Shown here piece by piece: positions 1-5,443 of a stretch of 8,168 bases of DNA (positions are counted from its first letter, which is position 1; each line of letters opens with the position of its first letter). The position numbers were made by a program, and so were the translations under genes. This stretch comes from Candidatus Colimorpha enterica (GTDB taxonomy: Bacteria; Bacillota; Clostridia; Oscillospirales; CAG-272), in the NCBI GenBank assembly GCA_018065475.1, contig JAGHTD010000256.1:1-8168 (forward strand), given 5' to 3'. The notes below the pieces were generated by a model. It was not told where the DNA came from, did no database searches, and was given only the letters and a program-made list of their open reading frames with translations.

Positions 1-743
1 GCAAGGCAGTGCTGTGCGGTGTTGAGCGCACCGCTCTTTTCGGGAGCTTCGATGACGAGCGTCGCCTGCGAGATACCGCTTATCACCCTGTTGCGAAGAG
101 GGAAGTTGTACCTTTCGGGCTTGGTGAATGGGCAGAACTCGGTGAGGACACAGCCCTTTTGGGCGATCTCCTCCATAAGCTCGTAGTGGAATGCGGGATA
201 TGCTCTGTCGATACCGTTTCCGAGCACCGCTATCGTATATCCTCCCGCGTCGAGACAGCCGCGGTGCGCCATTCCGTCGATACCGTCAGCCATACCGCTG
301 ACGACGACAGCTCCCGCCTTTGCGAGATCGTACGCCATATCGTAGGCGGAACTGCTCCCGTACTGTGTCATGCGTCTCGTCCCGACAAGCGCCACGCAGA
401 GCTTTTTATCGAGCTGAATGAGGTTTCCCTTGCAGTAAAGCACGAATGGGTGAGAATCGACGGCAAACAGACGCTTCGGGTAAAGTTCGTCTTCGACCGT
501 GACGATATTGACGTCATGGCTTTCGCACCACGTCTCGATCTCTTCGGCTTCTTTCAGATTTTTGTCCGCAAGCCCGGCGGCGACCTTTTCGTTGAGCCCT
601 TTGATCTTTGCGTACTCTTCACCGGATGCGCCGTATATCGCTTCGACAGAACCTCCGAAATGCTCGTACAGCTTATCGCCCGAGCGCACGTAAGTGCCTA
701 TGCAGTTGCTGAGCCATATCAGAAGACTTTTTCTGTCGGTCAT
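1..743 (-). CDS. dprA: DNA-processing protein DprA (3' end outside window)
   Basis: DprA/Smf loads RecA onto single-stranded DNA during natural transformation and is widely conserved even where competence is unknown. The 247 residues visible begin MTDRKSLLIWLSN. Residues 1-75 look like the helical N-terminal domain. The Rossmann-like core carries the family motifs in order: VGTRRMTQYG (120-129), VVSGMADGIDGMAHRG (147-162), VLGNGIDRAYP (173-183), FPLRNRVISGIS (214-225), and VIEAPEKSGAL (230-240). The ATG at 743 is preceded by AAGGAAGG at good spacing. The gene begins 19 nt after the stop of the rRNA methyltransferase gene, so the two are probably co-transcribed. The frame is open to the window edge, and the C-terminal part (about 40-120 residues in the family, often with a winged helix) is not visible. 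No disruption is seen in the visible part. Confidence 0.95.
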   Translation of the reverse strand, partial: MTDRKSLLIWLSNCIGTYVRSGDKLYEHFGGSVEAIYGASGEEYAKIKGLNEKVAAGLADKNLKEAEEIETWCESHDVNIVTVEDELYPKRLFAVDSHPFVLYCKGNLIQLDKKLCVALVGTRRMTQYGSSSAYDMAYDLAKAGAVVVSGMADGIDGMAHRGCLDAGGYTIAVLGNGIDRAYPAFHYELMEEIAQKGCVLTEFCPFTKPERYNFPLRNRVISGISQATLVIEAPEKSGALNTAQHCL

Positions 744-762
744 AACGGTTCCTTCCTTGAAA

Positions 763-1551
763 TCAGTTGAGCTCCGAGTAGAGCTTCCACATAAAGACGG
801 AAGCGGCGGTGGCGGCGTTGAGCGATTCGGTATCCTTTTCCATCGGGATGAAGACGCTTCCGCTTGAAGCCGCAAGGACTTCCTCCGAAATGCCGTGCCC
901 TTCGTTTCCCACGATGAAGCAGGTGCCTGCGTCACAGTGCAGGGAAGAGAGCGAAACGGCGTCTCTGTCGAGCATGGCGGCATAGACTTTTCTGCCGCTT
1001 GCTTTAAGATTTTCCACGCATTGGCAGAGGTCGGAAACGACCGAGATCCTCTGTCTGAACAGCGCGCCCATTGCGGCGCGTACGGTGCGGGGATTGTAGA
1101 TGTCGGCGCAGTCATCGGAGAGGATGAGCTCTCCGATACCGAAGGCGTTGGCGGTACGGATGACCGTTCCGACGTTTCCGGGGTCGCGCAGACTGGAGAG
1201 GATGAGCTTCGGTTTTGCGTCCTCTTTTTCTACATTATATATTTTATATAAAATGTGGATTTAGTCAATATGTTTTGCGATACAAATTATGCCCTGAGGC
1301 GATTTTTCTGTAGAAATCTTCTCAAAAGCACTCTCCGAGAGGACCGTGACCTCTCTGCCGGAGCATTTTTCGCAGTATGCGGCGTTTTCCTCCGTGCAGA
1401 AAATATCGGTGATCTCAATGCCGGTCTTCACCGCTTCGTCGAAAAGCTTTCGCCCTTCGATGAGGAACGTCCCGGTCTCGTCACGGTGTTTTTTGTCGCG
1501 GAGCAGAGAGGCGGAGACCACCTTCGGATTGGTTCGTGATGTAATGATCAT
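763..1551 (-). pseudogene. SpoU/TrmH-family 23S rRNA 2'-O-methyltransferase, interrupted by in-frame TAA
   Basis: This family methylates a ribose 2'-OH in rRNA using S-adenosylmethionine. Reading through one TAA at 1263-1261 gives a 262-codon protein of normal family length. Codons 1-96 (MIITSRTNPKVVSASLLRDK..., TFLIEGRKLFDEA at 28-40, SPQGIICIAKHID at 84-96) form the substrate-binding N-domain. Codons 98-262 form the SPOUT methyltransferase domain with all three motifs intact: LRDPGNVGTVIRTANAFG (121-138), FIVGNEGHGIS (212-222), and VFIPMEKDTESLNAATAA (233-250). Both halves lie in the same frame, so one nonsense codon is the only visible lesion. The second half has no obvious start: its first in-frame ATG (1071) lies beyond motif 1. 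The ATG at 1551 gives the usual family N-terminus, although its AAAGGA is very close to the start. The position between rplT and dprA is common in Firmicutes. It could be a recent pseudogene, an assembly error, or less likely readthrough. Exact methylation target unknown. Confidence 0.85.
1241..1268 (-). promoter_or_regulatory. Promoter-like sequence at the break in the methyltransferase gene
   Basis: On the minus strand, TTGACT (1268-1263) is followed after 16 nt by TAAAAT (1246-1241). A TATAAT lies at 1239-1234, at a less suitable 23-nt spacing. The stop codon TAA overlaps the end of the -35-like box. It could drive the second half of the gene and dprA, but AT-rich coding sequence can look like this by chance. 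Confidence 0.25.
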
Positions 1552-1560
1552 ATCCTTTGT

Positions 1561-1620
1561 TTTACAATAAAAACGGGGCGGCCCGCGAACCTTTATACAA
1601 GGCCGCAAGGGACCGCCCTA
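1561..1620 (-). terminator. Rho-independent terminator after rplT
   Basis: On the minus strand GGGCGGTCCC (1618-1609) pairs with GGGCCGCCC (1584-1576) with one bulged T. An inner CCTT/AAGG stem helps close the hairpin, and GTTTTTATT follows (from 1574). It lies just after the rplT stop and before the methyltransferase start, so it should end or reduce infC-operon transcription. The hairpin is long and GC-rich compared with its surroundings and could be a member of a dispersed intergenic repeat, which cannot be tested from one copy. Confidence 0.8.
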
Positions 1621-1631
1621 CGGTTTGTGGA

Positions 1632-1985
1632 TTAAAGAGCTGCCTTTGCCTTTTCAGCGAGAGCTGCGAAAGCATCCTTGTCGGATACAGCGAGTTCTGC
1701 GAGCATCTTTCTGTTGAGGTTGATGCCTGCGAGCTTAAGGCCGTGCATAAGCTGAGAATAGTTCATGCCGTTGACCTTTGCCTGTGCGGAAATACGTGCG
1801 ATCCAGAGCTTGCGGAAGTCTCTCTTCTTCATCCTTCTGCCGGCGAATGCGTAGTTACCGCTCTTCATTACGGCCTCTTTGGCCATCTTGAAATGCTTTG
1901 ATTTAGAACCCCAGTAGCCCTTGGCTGCCTTGAGCATCTTATTTCTTCTCTTGCGCGTCATCATAGCGCCTTTTACTCTTGCCAT
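1632..1985 (-). CDS. rplT: 50S ribosomal protein L20
   Basis: L20 binds 23S rRNA early in large-subunit assembly, and in Firmicutes it also represses its own operon through a leader RNA. The protein has 117 residues, normal for the family. It begins MARVKGAMMTRKRRNKMLK and has the strongly basic N-terminal extension followed by the conserved globular part (GYWGSKSKHFKMAKEAVMKS, RRMKKRDFRKLWIARISA, NGMNYSQLMHGLKLAGI, NRKMLAELAV). The ATG at 1985 has AGGAGG at ideal spacing. It is the last gene of infC-rpmI-rplT, 32 nt after rpmI, and is followed by a strong terminator. Nothing unusual is seen in the protein. Confidence 0.99.
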   Translation of the reverse strand: MARVKGAMMTRKRRNKMLKAAKGYWGSKSKHFKMAKEAVMKSGNYAFAGRRMKKRDFRKLWIARISAQAKVNGMNYSQLMHGLKLAGINLNRKMLAELAVSDKDAFAALAEKAKAAL

Positions 1986-2017
1986 GTCTGATTCCTCCTG
2001 TTCTTTCTGTTACACAA

Positions 2018-2212
2018 TTACTTCGAGATAAGAGTTCTGTAAGTCGGTGCCATAGCTTCGCTGAGGTAACCGGTTTTTCTTAACTGTCTCTTACGCTTTG
2101 CGGTCTTGAGACCGAGCTTGTGACGGCGGTTGGTATGATTGAGCTTTACCTTACCGCTCTTGGTGAGGGTGAATCTTTTGGATGATGCGCTGTGTGTTTT
2201 GATCTTTCCCAT
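2018..2212 (-). CDS. rpmI: 50S ribosomal protein L35
   Basis: L35 is a small basic protein of the large ribosomal subunit. The 64 residues start MGKIKTHSASSKRFTLTKSG and contain the expected KVKLNHTNRRHKLGLKT and KRKRQLRKTGYLSEAM stretches, full length for the family. The ATG at 2212 has only a modest ribosome binding site (CGGA about 7 nt upstream), so translation may depend on transcription or coupling within the operon. The 83-nt gap from infC can fold into two stacked 5-bp stems (2250-2254/2284-2288 and 2264-2268/2277-2281) but has no U tract on this strand, so it is not a terminator. Confidence 0.99.
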   Translation of the reverse strand: MGKIKTHSASSKRFTLTKSGKVKLNHTNRRHKLGLKTAKRKRQLRKTGYLSEAMAPTYRTLISK

Positions 2213-2295
2213 TGTTTTATCCGTTTCCCGATGACATAAGAATTTTTTCGGAGTTTGCGCTCACTGCGGTCACCGTCGCAGAGACTCCGGTTGGA

Positions 2296-2898
2296 TTATT
2301 CCGCTTTGGCGGCTTCGGCTTCTTTGGCCTTATCCTTTTTTGCGGATGCGGACGCCTTGATCGGCGAAATGAACATTGTCATGGAGCGGCCTTCAAGAAC
2401 CGGCTCTTTATCCACAACGCCCTTTTCGGAACAGGCCTCCTTGAATTTTTCAAGAAGTTCAGCACCGAGTTCCATTCTCGAGAGCTCACGGCCCTTGAAA
2501 CGGAGGACGACCCTGACCTTGTCCCCGTTGGAGAGGAATCTCAGGGCGTTTCTTGCCTTGGTGTTGAAATCGTTGACATCAATTTTGCAGGTAAGCTGTA
2601 CTTCCTTGATATCTGCGACCTGCTGGTTTTTCCTTGCTTCCTTTTCTTTCTTGTCGCGTTCAAATCTGAACTTACCGTAGTCGAGAACCTTGCATACGGG
2701 GGGATTGCCCTGAGGAGCGACCAGAACGAGGTCGAGCCCTTTTTCGTATGCGATGTTGAGAGCGGCGGCAACCGAAACGTTTCCGAGCTGTTCACCAGTC
2801 GGACCGATCACACGAACCTGTTTTGTTTTACCGAAGCCCGGTAATGCAAGGATACCTTCATTTATGGTCATATCCTTGGAATTGCTTTTTGCGTCTAT
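2296..2898 (-). CDS. infC: Translation initiation factor IF-3, probable AUA start
   Basis: IF3 binds the 30S subunit, prevents 50S joining and rejects non-canonical start codons. With the AUA at 2898-2896 as start the protein has 200 residues: MDAKSNSKDMTINEG.... The N-domain includes QVRVIGPTGEQLGNVSV (27-43) and NPPVCKVLDYGKFRFE (65-80), then a lysine-rich linker, then a C-domain with NTKARNALRFLSNGDKVRV (112-130), FKGRELSRMELG (134-145) and EGRSMTMFISP (169-179). I choose AUA because GAGGTGAT (2911-2904) sits 5 nt before it, while the first ATG (2871) has only AAGGAT touching it, and because the residues SKD before that ATG match the SKD that opens B. subtilis IF3. An in-frame TGA at 2907-2905 rules out anything further upstream. 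Oddities are a PGFGKT insertion near residue 20 and an 18-20-residue K/A/E-rich tail. First gene of infC-rpmI-rplT. If AUA is wrong, the gene starts at 2871. Confidence 0.95.
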   Translation of the reverse strand: MDAKSNSKDMTINEGILALPGFGKTKQVRVIGPTGEQLGNVSVAAALNIAYEKGLDLVLVAPQGNPPVCKVLDYGKFRFERDKKEKEARKNQQVADIKEVQLTCKIDVNDFNTKARNALRFLSNGDKVRVVLRFKGRELSRMELGAELLEKFKEACSEKGVVDKEPVLEGRSMTMFISPIKASASAKKDKAKEAEAAKAE

Positions 2899-3036
2899 TG
2901 AAAATCACCTCTATATGAAAAATACGAAGTCAGCAACATAAGCAGACTTCGCACCAAAAAGGGGAATTACCCCGAATCAGTATCGACCGGCAGATAAGAG
3001 ACTGACGGTGAGAGCAAAGGCCCTGCTTAATTGTGA
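2899..3036 (-). promoter_or_regulatory. L20-type leader RNA with attenuator upstream of infC
   Basis: The ~138 nt between the predicted transcription start and infC is highly structured. On the minus strand, CGAAGTC (2951-2945) pairs with GACTTCG (2931-2925) and is followed by TATTTTT (2924-2918), an intrinsic terminator just before the infC ribosome binding site. TAAGCAG (3029-3023) is exactly complementary to CTGCTTA (2945-2939) in the terminator loop and so can form a competing antiterminator. Between them are a TCAGT/ACTGA stem and a GGGG-TAATT-CCCC hairpin (2973-2961) followed by TTTTT. This position and layout fit the Firmicutes L20 leader, in which L20 binding favours termination. Assignment is by layout, not by a covariance model. 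Confidence 0.8.
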
Positions 3037-3042
3037 CGACAT

Positions 3043-3071
3043 ATTATACCATGCCGTAAACTTTTTGTCAA
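3043..3071 (-). promoter_or_regulatory. Promoter of the infC-rpmI-rplT operon
   Basis: On the minus strand TTGACA (3071-3066), a 17-nt spacer and TATAAT (3048-3043) match the housekeeping sigma consensus perfectly, with a TG extended -10 element. Transcription should start near 3036, giving the leader RNA. Confidence 0.93.
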
Positions 3072-3194
3072 TAGTTCGGACGAAAATAATTGAAGAAACG
3101 GTCATTTTTCTTCTTTTGCTTCATATTGACATAAGAGGGGACAATGAATATTTCCGCTTTTATATGCACCGAATGAATCGACAAACCGTAAACG

Positions 3195-3656
3195 TCAGAC
3201 GGGAACGGATGAGATCATCTTCATTATGAGCTCCGCCGCGGTGTCGGCCGCCGCGTTTCTTATCTCATCTCTCGTACCGGAAAAGCGGTTTTCCTTGACG
3301 GCAGTGCGTCCGCCGAAGGATATTCCGATATAGACGAGCCCGACCTCGCACCCGTTCCATTCGCTTGCGTACCCCGTTACCGAAACGCCTATGTCGGCGT
3401 ATCTCGCCGCGCCTGCCGCCATTTCGGCGGCGGTCTCGGCGGAAACCGCGGTGTGATTTTCGATCGTCTCGGGCTTTACGCCGAGCAGTTTTTCCTTTAT
3501 CCTGTCGGTATAGGAAACGATGCCCCCGTTAAGCACTTCGGAGGCGCCGGGAATATCGGTGATTTTCTTTGCGATCAGCCCTCCGGTGCAGGATTCGGCG
3601 GTGAAGACCGTCAGATCGAGCGCTCTCAGGGTTCTTACGAGTTCGGAATAGTTCAT
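3195..3656 (-). CDS. Stand-alone CinA C-terminal domain protein (PncC-like nicotinamide-nucleotide amidase)
   Basis: Proteins of this family deamidate nicotinamide mononucleotide in NAD recycling. They occur alone or as the C-terminal half of CinA. This one is the single-domain form, 153 residues from the ATG at 3656. It shows TAESCTGGLIAKKITDIPGA (19-38) with the conserved Ser-Cys-Thr-Gly-Gly, then GGIVSYTDRIKEKLLGV, TAVSAETAAEMAAGA, and a terminal FSGTRDEIRNAAA. The usual GIAGP-Gly loop is instead GYASEWNGCEVGLVYIGI, which is shorter and lacks the Gly-Pro, so activity is less certain. A TTG at 3662 could give two more residues. The only Shine-Dalgarno candidate, GGAT, lies in the 3' arm of a strong hairpin after upp. 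The gene is 44 nt after upp and probably co-transcribed by readthrough. No clear terminator follows it before the infC promoter. Confidence 0.87.
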   Translation of the reverse strand: MNYSELVRTLRALDLTVFTAESCTGGLIAKKITDIPGASEVLNGGIVSYTDRIKEKLLGVKPETIENHTAVSAETAAEMAAGAARYADIGVSVTGYASEWNGCEVGLVYIGISFGGRTAVKENRFSGTRDEIRNAAADTAAELIMKMISSVPV

Positions 3657-3660
3657 TATC

Positions 3661-3689
3661 AAAATCCGGTCCGATTGCTCGGACCGGAT
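3661..3689 (-). terminator. Hairpin between upp and the CinA-like gene (terminator or RBS-masking)
   Basis: On the minus strand ATCCGGTCCGA (3689-3679) and TCGGACCGGAT (3674-3664) form a perfect 11-bp stem with a GCAA tetraloop, followed by only four Ts before G. It is 11 nt after the upp stop. The 3' arm contains the only purine-rich ribosome binding site for the downstream ATG at 3656, so the hairpin may both reduce transcription past upp and hide that site. Confidence 0.75.
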
Positions 3690-3700
3690 GAAGCCGCAGA

Positions 3701-4330
3701 TTATTTCGTGCCGAAGAGGCGGTCGCCCGCGTCTCCGAGACCGGGAAGGATGTAGCAGTTCTCGTTGAGTCTCTCGTCGAGCGAAGCCGTGTAGATGTCA
3801 ACGTCAGGATGATCCTCCTGGAGCTTCTTGACGCCTTCGGGAGCCGCAACGAGGCAGAGCAGACGTATATCCGTCGCGCCCTTGTTCTTGAGCATCGTGA
3901 TCGCGTCGCTGGAGCTTCCGCCTGTTGCGAGCATAGGGTCGCAGACGATGACGGTTCTCTTATCTATATCAAGAGGAAGCTTGCAGTAGTAAACGACGGG
4001 CTTGTGCGTGACGGGGTCACGGTAAAGACCGATGTGGCCGACCTTTGCGACGGGAAGAAGGCTGAGAAGTCCGTCAACCATTCCGAGGCCTGCGCGGAGG
4101 ATCGGAACAACGGCTACCTTTTTGCCTGCGATCCTTTTTGCGACCATCTTCTGCATAGGCGTTTCGATCTCGTAGTCGTCGAGAGGAAAGTCTCTCGTGA
4201 CTTCGTAGCCCATAAGAACGGTAATTTCTTCGAGAAGCTCTCTGAAGTCCTTGGGGCCGGTTCTCTTATCGCGCATAATGGTGAGTTTATGCTGGATAAG
4301 GGGGTGGTTTACAATGTGAAGTTCTCCCAT
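3701..4330 (-). CDS. upp: Uracil phosphoribosyltransferase
   Basis: Upp converts uracil and PRPP to UMP in pyrimidine salvage in the cytoplasm. The 209-residue protein is full length. Key segments are RDKRTGPKDFRELLEEI (20-36), the PILRAGLGM loop (76-84), the PRPP-binding signature VIVCDPMLATGGSS (127-140), and the C-terminal uracil-binding segment YILPGLGDAGDRLFGT (193-208). The ATG at 4330 has AGAGGAGAT upstream at ideal distance. It has its own promoter, divergent from that of rpmB, and precedes the CinA-like gene, so two salvage functions lie together. No pyrimidine-responsive element such as a PyrR site is apparent in the short leader. Confidence 0.98.
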   Translation of the reverse strand: MGELHIVNHPLIQHKLTIMRDKRTGPKDFRELLEEITVLMGYEVTRDFPLDDYEIETPMQKMVAKRIAGKKVAVVPILRAGLGMVDGLLSLLPVAKVGHIGLYRDPVTHKPVVYYCKLPLDIDKRTVIVCDPMLATGGSSSDAITMLKNKGATDIRLLCLVAAPEGVKKLQEDHPDVDIYTASLDERLNENCYILPGLGDAGDRLFGTK

Positions 4331-4383
4331 AATAATATCTCCTCTATATGGTTATATGCGGGTTGCCGCTTTTCATTGACAGT

Positions 4384-4412
4384 ATTATATTACATTGAAC
4401 CCGATTTTGCAA
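4384..4412 (-). promoter_or_regulatory. Promoter of upp
   Basis: On the minus strand TTGCAA (4412-4407), a 17-nt spacer and TATAAT (4389-4384) give a good housekeeping promoter about 54 nt upstream of the upp start. Confidence 0.82.
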
Positions 4413-4452
4413 GAGGTTTTTTATTTTTTTAACGATTTTTTTGAAAAAAGTA

Positions 4453-4481
4453 TTGCATTTGATTTTTTCTTGTGATATAAT
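4453..4481 (+). promoter_or_regulatory. Promoter of rpmB
   Basis: TTGCAT (4453-4458), a 17-nt spacer and TATAAT (4476-4481) with a TG extended -10 element (TGATATAAT). The T/A-rich stretch at about 4416-4450 just upstream could serve as an UP element. It is back-to-back with the upp promoter. Confidence 0.87.
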
Positions 4482-4534
4482 AACCGAGTATGAAATCATA
4501 ACGCACAGCACAGTTGTATTGGAGGTGTATAATA

Positions 4535-4720
4535 ATGGCAAAGTGTGATATTTGCGGAAAGGGACTCGTATTCGGTCAGAACGTTTCTCACTCCCATCGC
4601 AGAACAAACAGAATCTGGAAGCCCAACGTAAGAAAGGTCAGAGCTGTCGTTGACGGCACCAACACGACCCTTCACGTTTGCAGCCGCTGCCTTCGTTCCG
4701 GCAAGGTAACAAGAGCTTAA
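4535..4720 (+). CDS. rpmB: 50S ribosomal protein L28 (zinc-ribbon form)
   Basis: L28 is a small large-subunit ribosomal protein. The 61 residues begin MAKCDICGKGLVFGQNVSHS and end with CSRCLRSGKVTRA. The family core (NVSHSHRRTNRIWKPNVRKV, VDGTNTTLHVC) is clear. Cys pairs CDIC (4-7) and CSRC (52-55) make this the zinc-binding version, unlike the B. subtilis form without cysteines. L28 paralogues without cysteines are commonly zinc-repressed, so this would be the zinc-replete version. The ATG at 4535 is preceded by GGAGGTG at good spacing. An in-frame ATG-free extension starting at 4514 is possible but lacks a ribosome binding site. It has its own promoter, and the next gene starts 21 nt downstream with no terminator between. 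Confidence 0.98.
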   Translation: MAKCDICGKGLVFGQNVSHSHRRTNRIWKPNVRKVRAVVDGTNTTLHVCSRCLRSGKVTRA

Positions 4721-4741
4721 GTTCGGCTTTTGTTCCGATCA

Positions 4742-5443
4742 ATGCAAAAATCAGTTTTCGTTGACAATCGCGTATCAGACATCTCTCTTGAACTTCTGAA
4801 GAAAAAGGGATATGGCCTGATACGCTTGCCTTCTTTTAAGGAGCTTTCGCCGTCCGTTGCGTCACATCCGGATATTCTTTCGGCTGAACTTCCGGACGGA
4901 AGGATACTTATGTCCAAAAAGTATTATGACGAGAACGAAAATATTCTGCACATCTATTCAAAGCACATCGTACTTACGGATGAATGTCCTTCGGGACGCT
5001 ATCCGGGTGATGTGCTTTTTGATGCTTTAAGGGTCGGAAACACGCTGTACGGCAGGCTTGACGCCGTCTCGGAGGTACTGAAAAGCAGCTGCAAACGGCT
5101 CGTTGACGTAAAGCAGGGATATGCCCGCTGCTCGGTCGCCATGCTGTCCGACACCTGCGGGATAACTGCCGACGAGGGACTATACCGTGCGCTGACTGCC
5201 GACGGAGTCGATATGCTGAAGATAAGACCGGGGCATATTTCGCTTGACGGCTGTGACTACGGCTTTATCGGCGGTGCGGGAGGAAGACTTGACGACGGCG
5301 AATACGCCTTCTTCGGCGACCTTCTCCTTCATCCCGACGGGGAAGCGATGCTCGCTTTCGCCGAAAAGCACAAAATAAAAACCGTGGCGCTGGACAGCGG
5401 GATGCTGCGCGACCACGGCGGATTGGTTGTTATCAGAAAATGA
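4742..5443 (+). CDS. DUF6873-like protein of predicted GME fold, function unknown
   Basis: I recognise this as resembling the DUF6873 family found in Firmicutes, described as having the fold of guanidino-group-modifying enzymes; no reaction is established. The 233-residue protein has no signal peptide or membrane segment. Conserved-looking blocks are SHPDI (41-45), SGRYPGDVLFDALRVG (84-99), VKQGYARCSVAML (123-135), GITADEGLYRAL (140-151), RPGHISLDGCDYGFIGGAGG (162-181), FFGDLLLHPDG (190-200), and LRDHGGLVVI (222-231). His42, Cys130, His197 and Asp224 are polar candidates for a site by analogy only. Neither the ATG at 4742 nor the TTG at 4730 has a clear Shine-Dalgarno sequence, which suggests coupling to rpmB, whose stop is 21 nt upstream. 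The 3' end overlaps convergent spoVG by 11 nt. Family name is from recall, not a search. Confidence 0.85.
   Translation: MQKSVFVDNRVSDISLELLKKKGYGLIRLPSFKELSPSVASHPDILSAELPDGRILMSKKYYDENENILHIYSKHIVLTDECPSGRYPGDVLFDALRVGNTLYGRLDAVSEVLKSSCKRLVDVKQGYARCSVAMLSDTCGITADEGLYRALTADGVDMLKIRPGHISLDGCDYGFIGGAGGRLDDGEYAFFGDLLLHPDGEAMLAFAEKHKIKTVALDSGMLRDHGGLVVIRK

Noticed and set aside
9..770. A 253-codon open frame on the plus strand
   Set aside because: It is antisense to dprA, which has all family motifs; the plus-strand product resembles nothing.
1261..1263. Stop codon reassignment of TAA
   Set aside because: Several intact genes here end naturally at TAA, including rpmB, upp and infC.
2250..2288. 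Hairpin between infC and rpmI as a terminator
   Set aside because: The two 5-bp stems are followed by A residues, not a U tract, on the transcribed strand, and rpmI and rplT must be transcribed through it.
2212..2844. Long plus-strand open frames across infC
   Set aside because: Antisense shadows of infC without ribosome binding sites or recognisable protein sequence.
3054..3193. Direct repeat CCGTAAAC at 3054-3061 and 3186-3193
   Set aside because: Only 8 nt, one copy inside the promoter spacer and the other at the CinA-like 3' end; chance is sufficient.
3008..3229. A 73-codon plus-strand open frame between infC and the CinA-like gene
   Set aside because: It lies over the infC promoter and leader in antisense, has no ribosome binding site or family resemblance, and overlaps the CinA-like 3' end.
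3809..4432. A 207-codon plus-strand open frame across upp
   Set aside because: Antisense to a clear uracil phosphoribosyltransferase.
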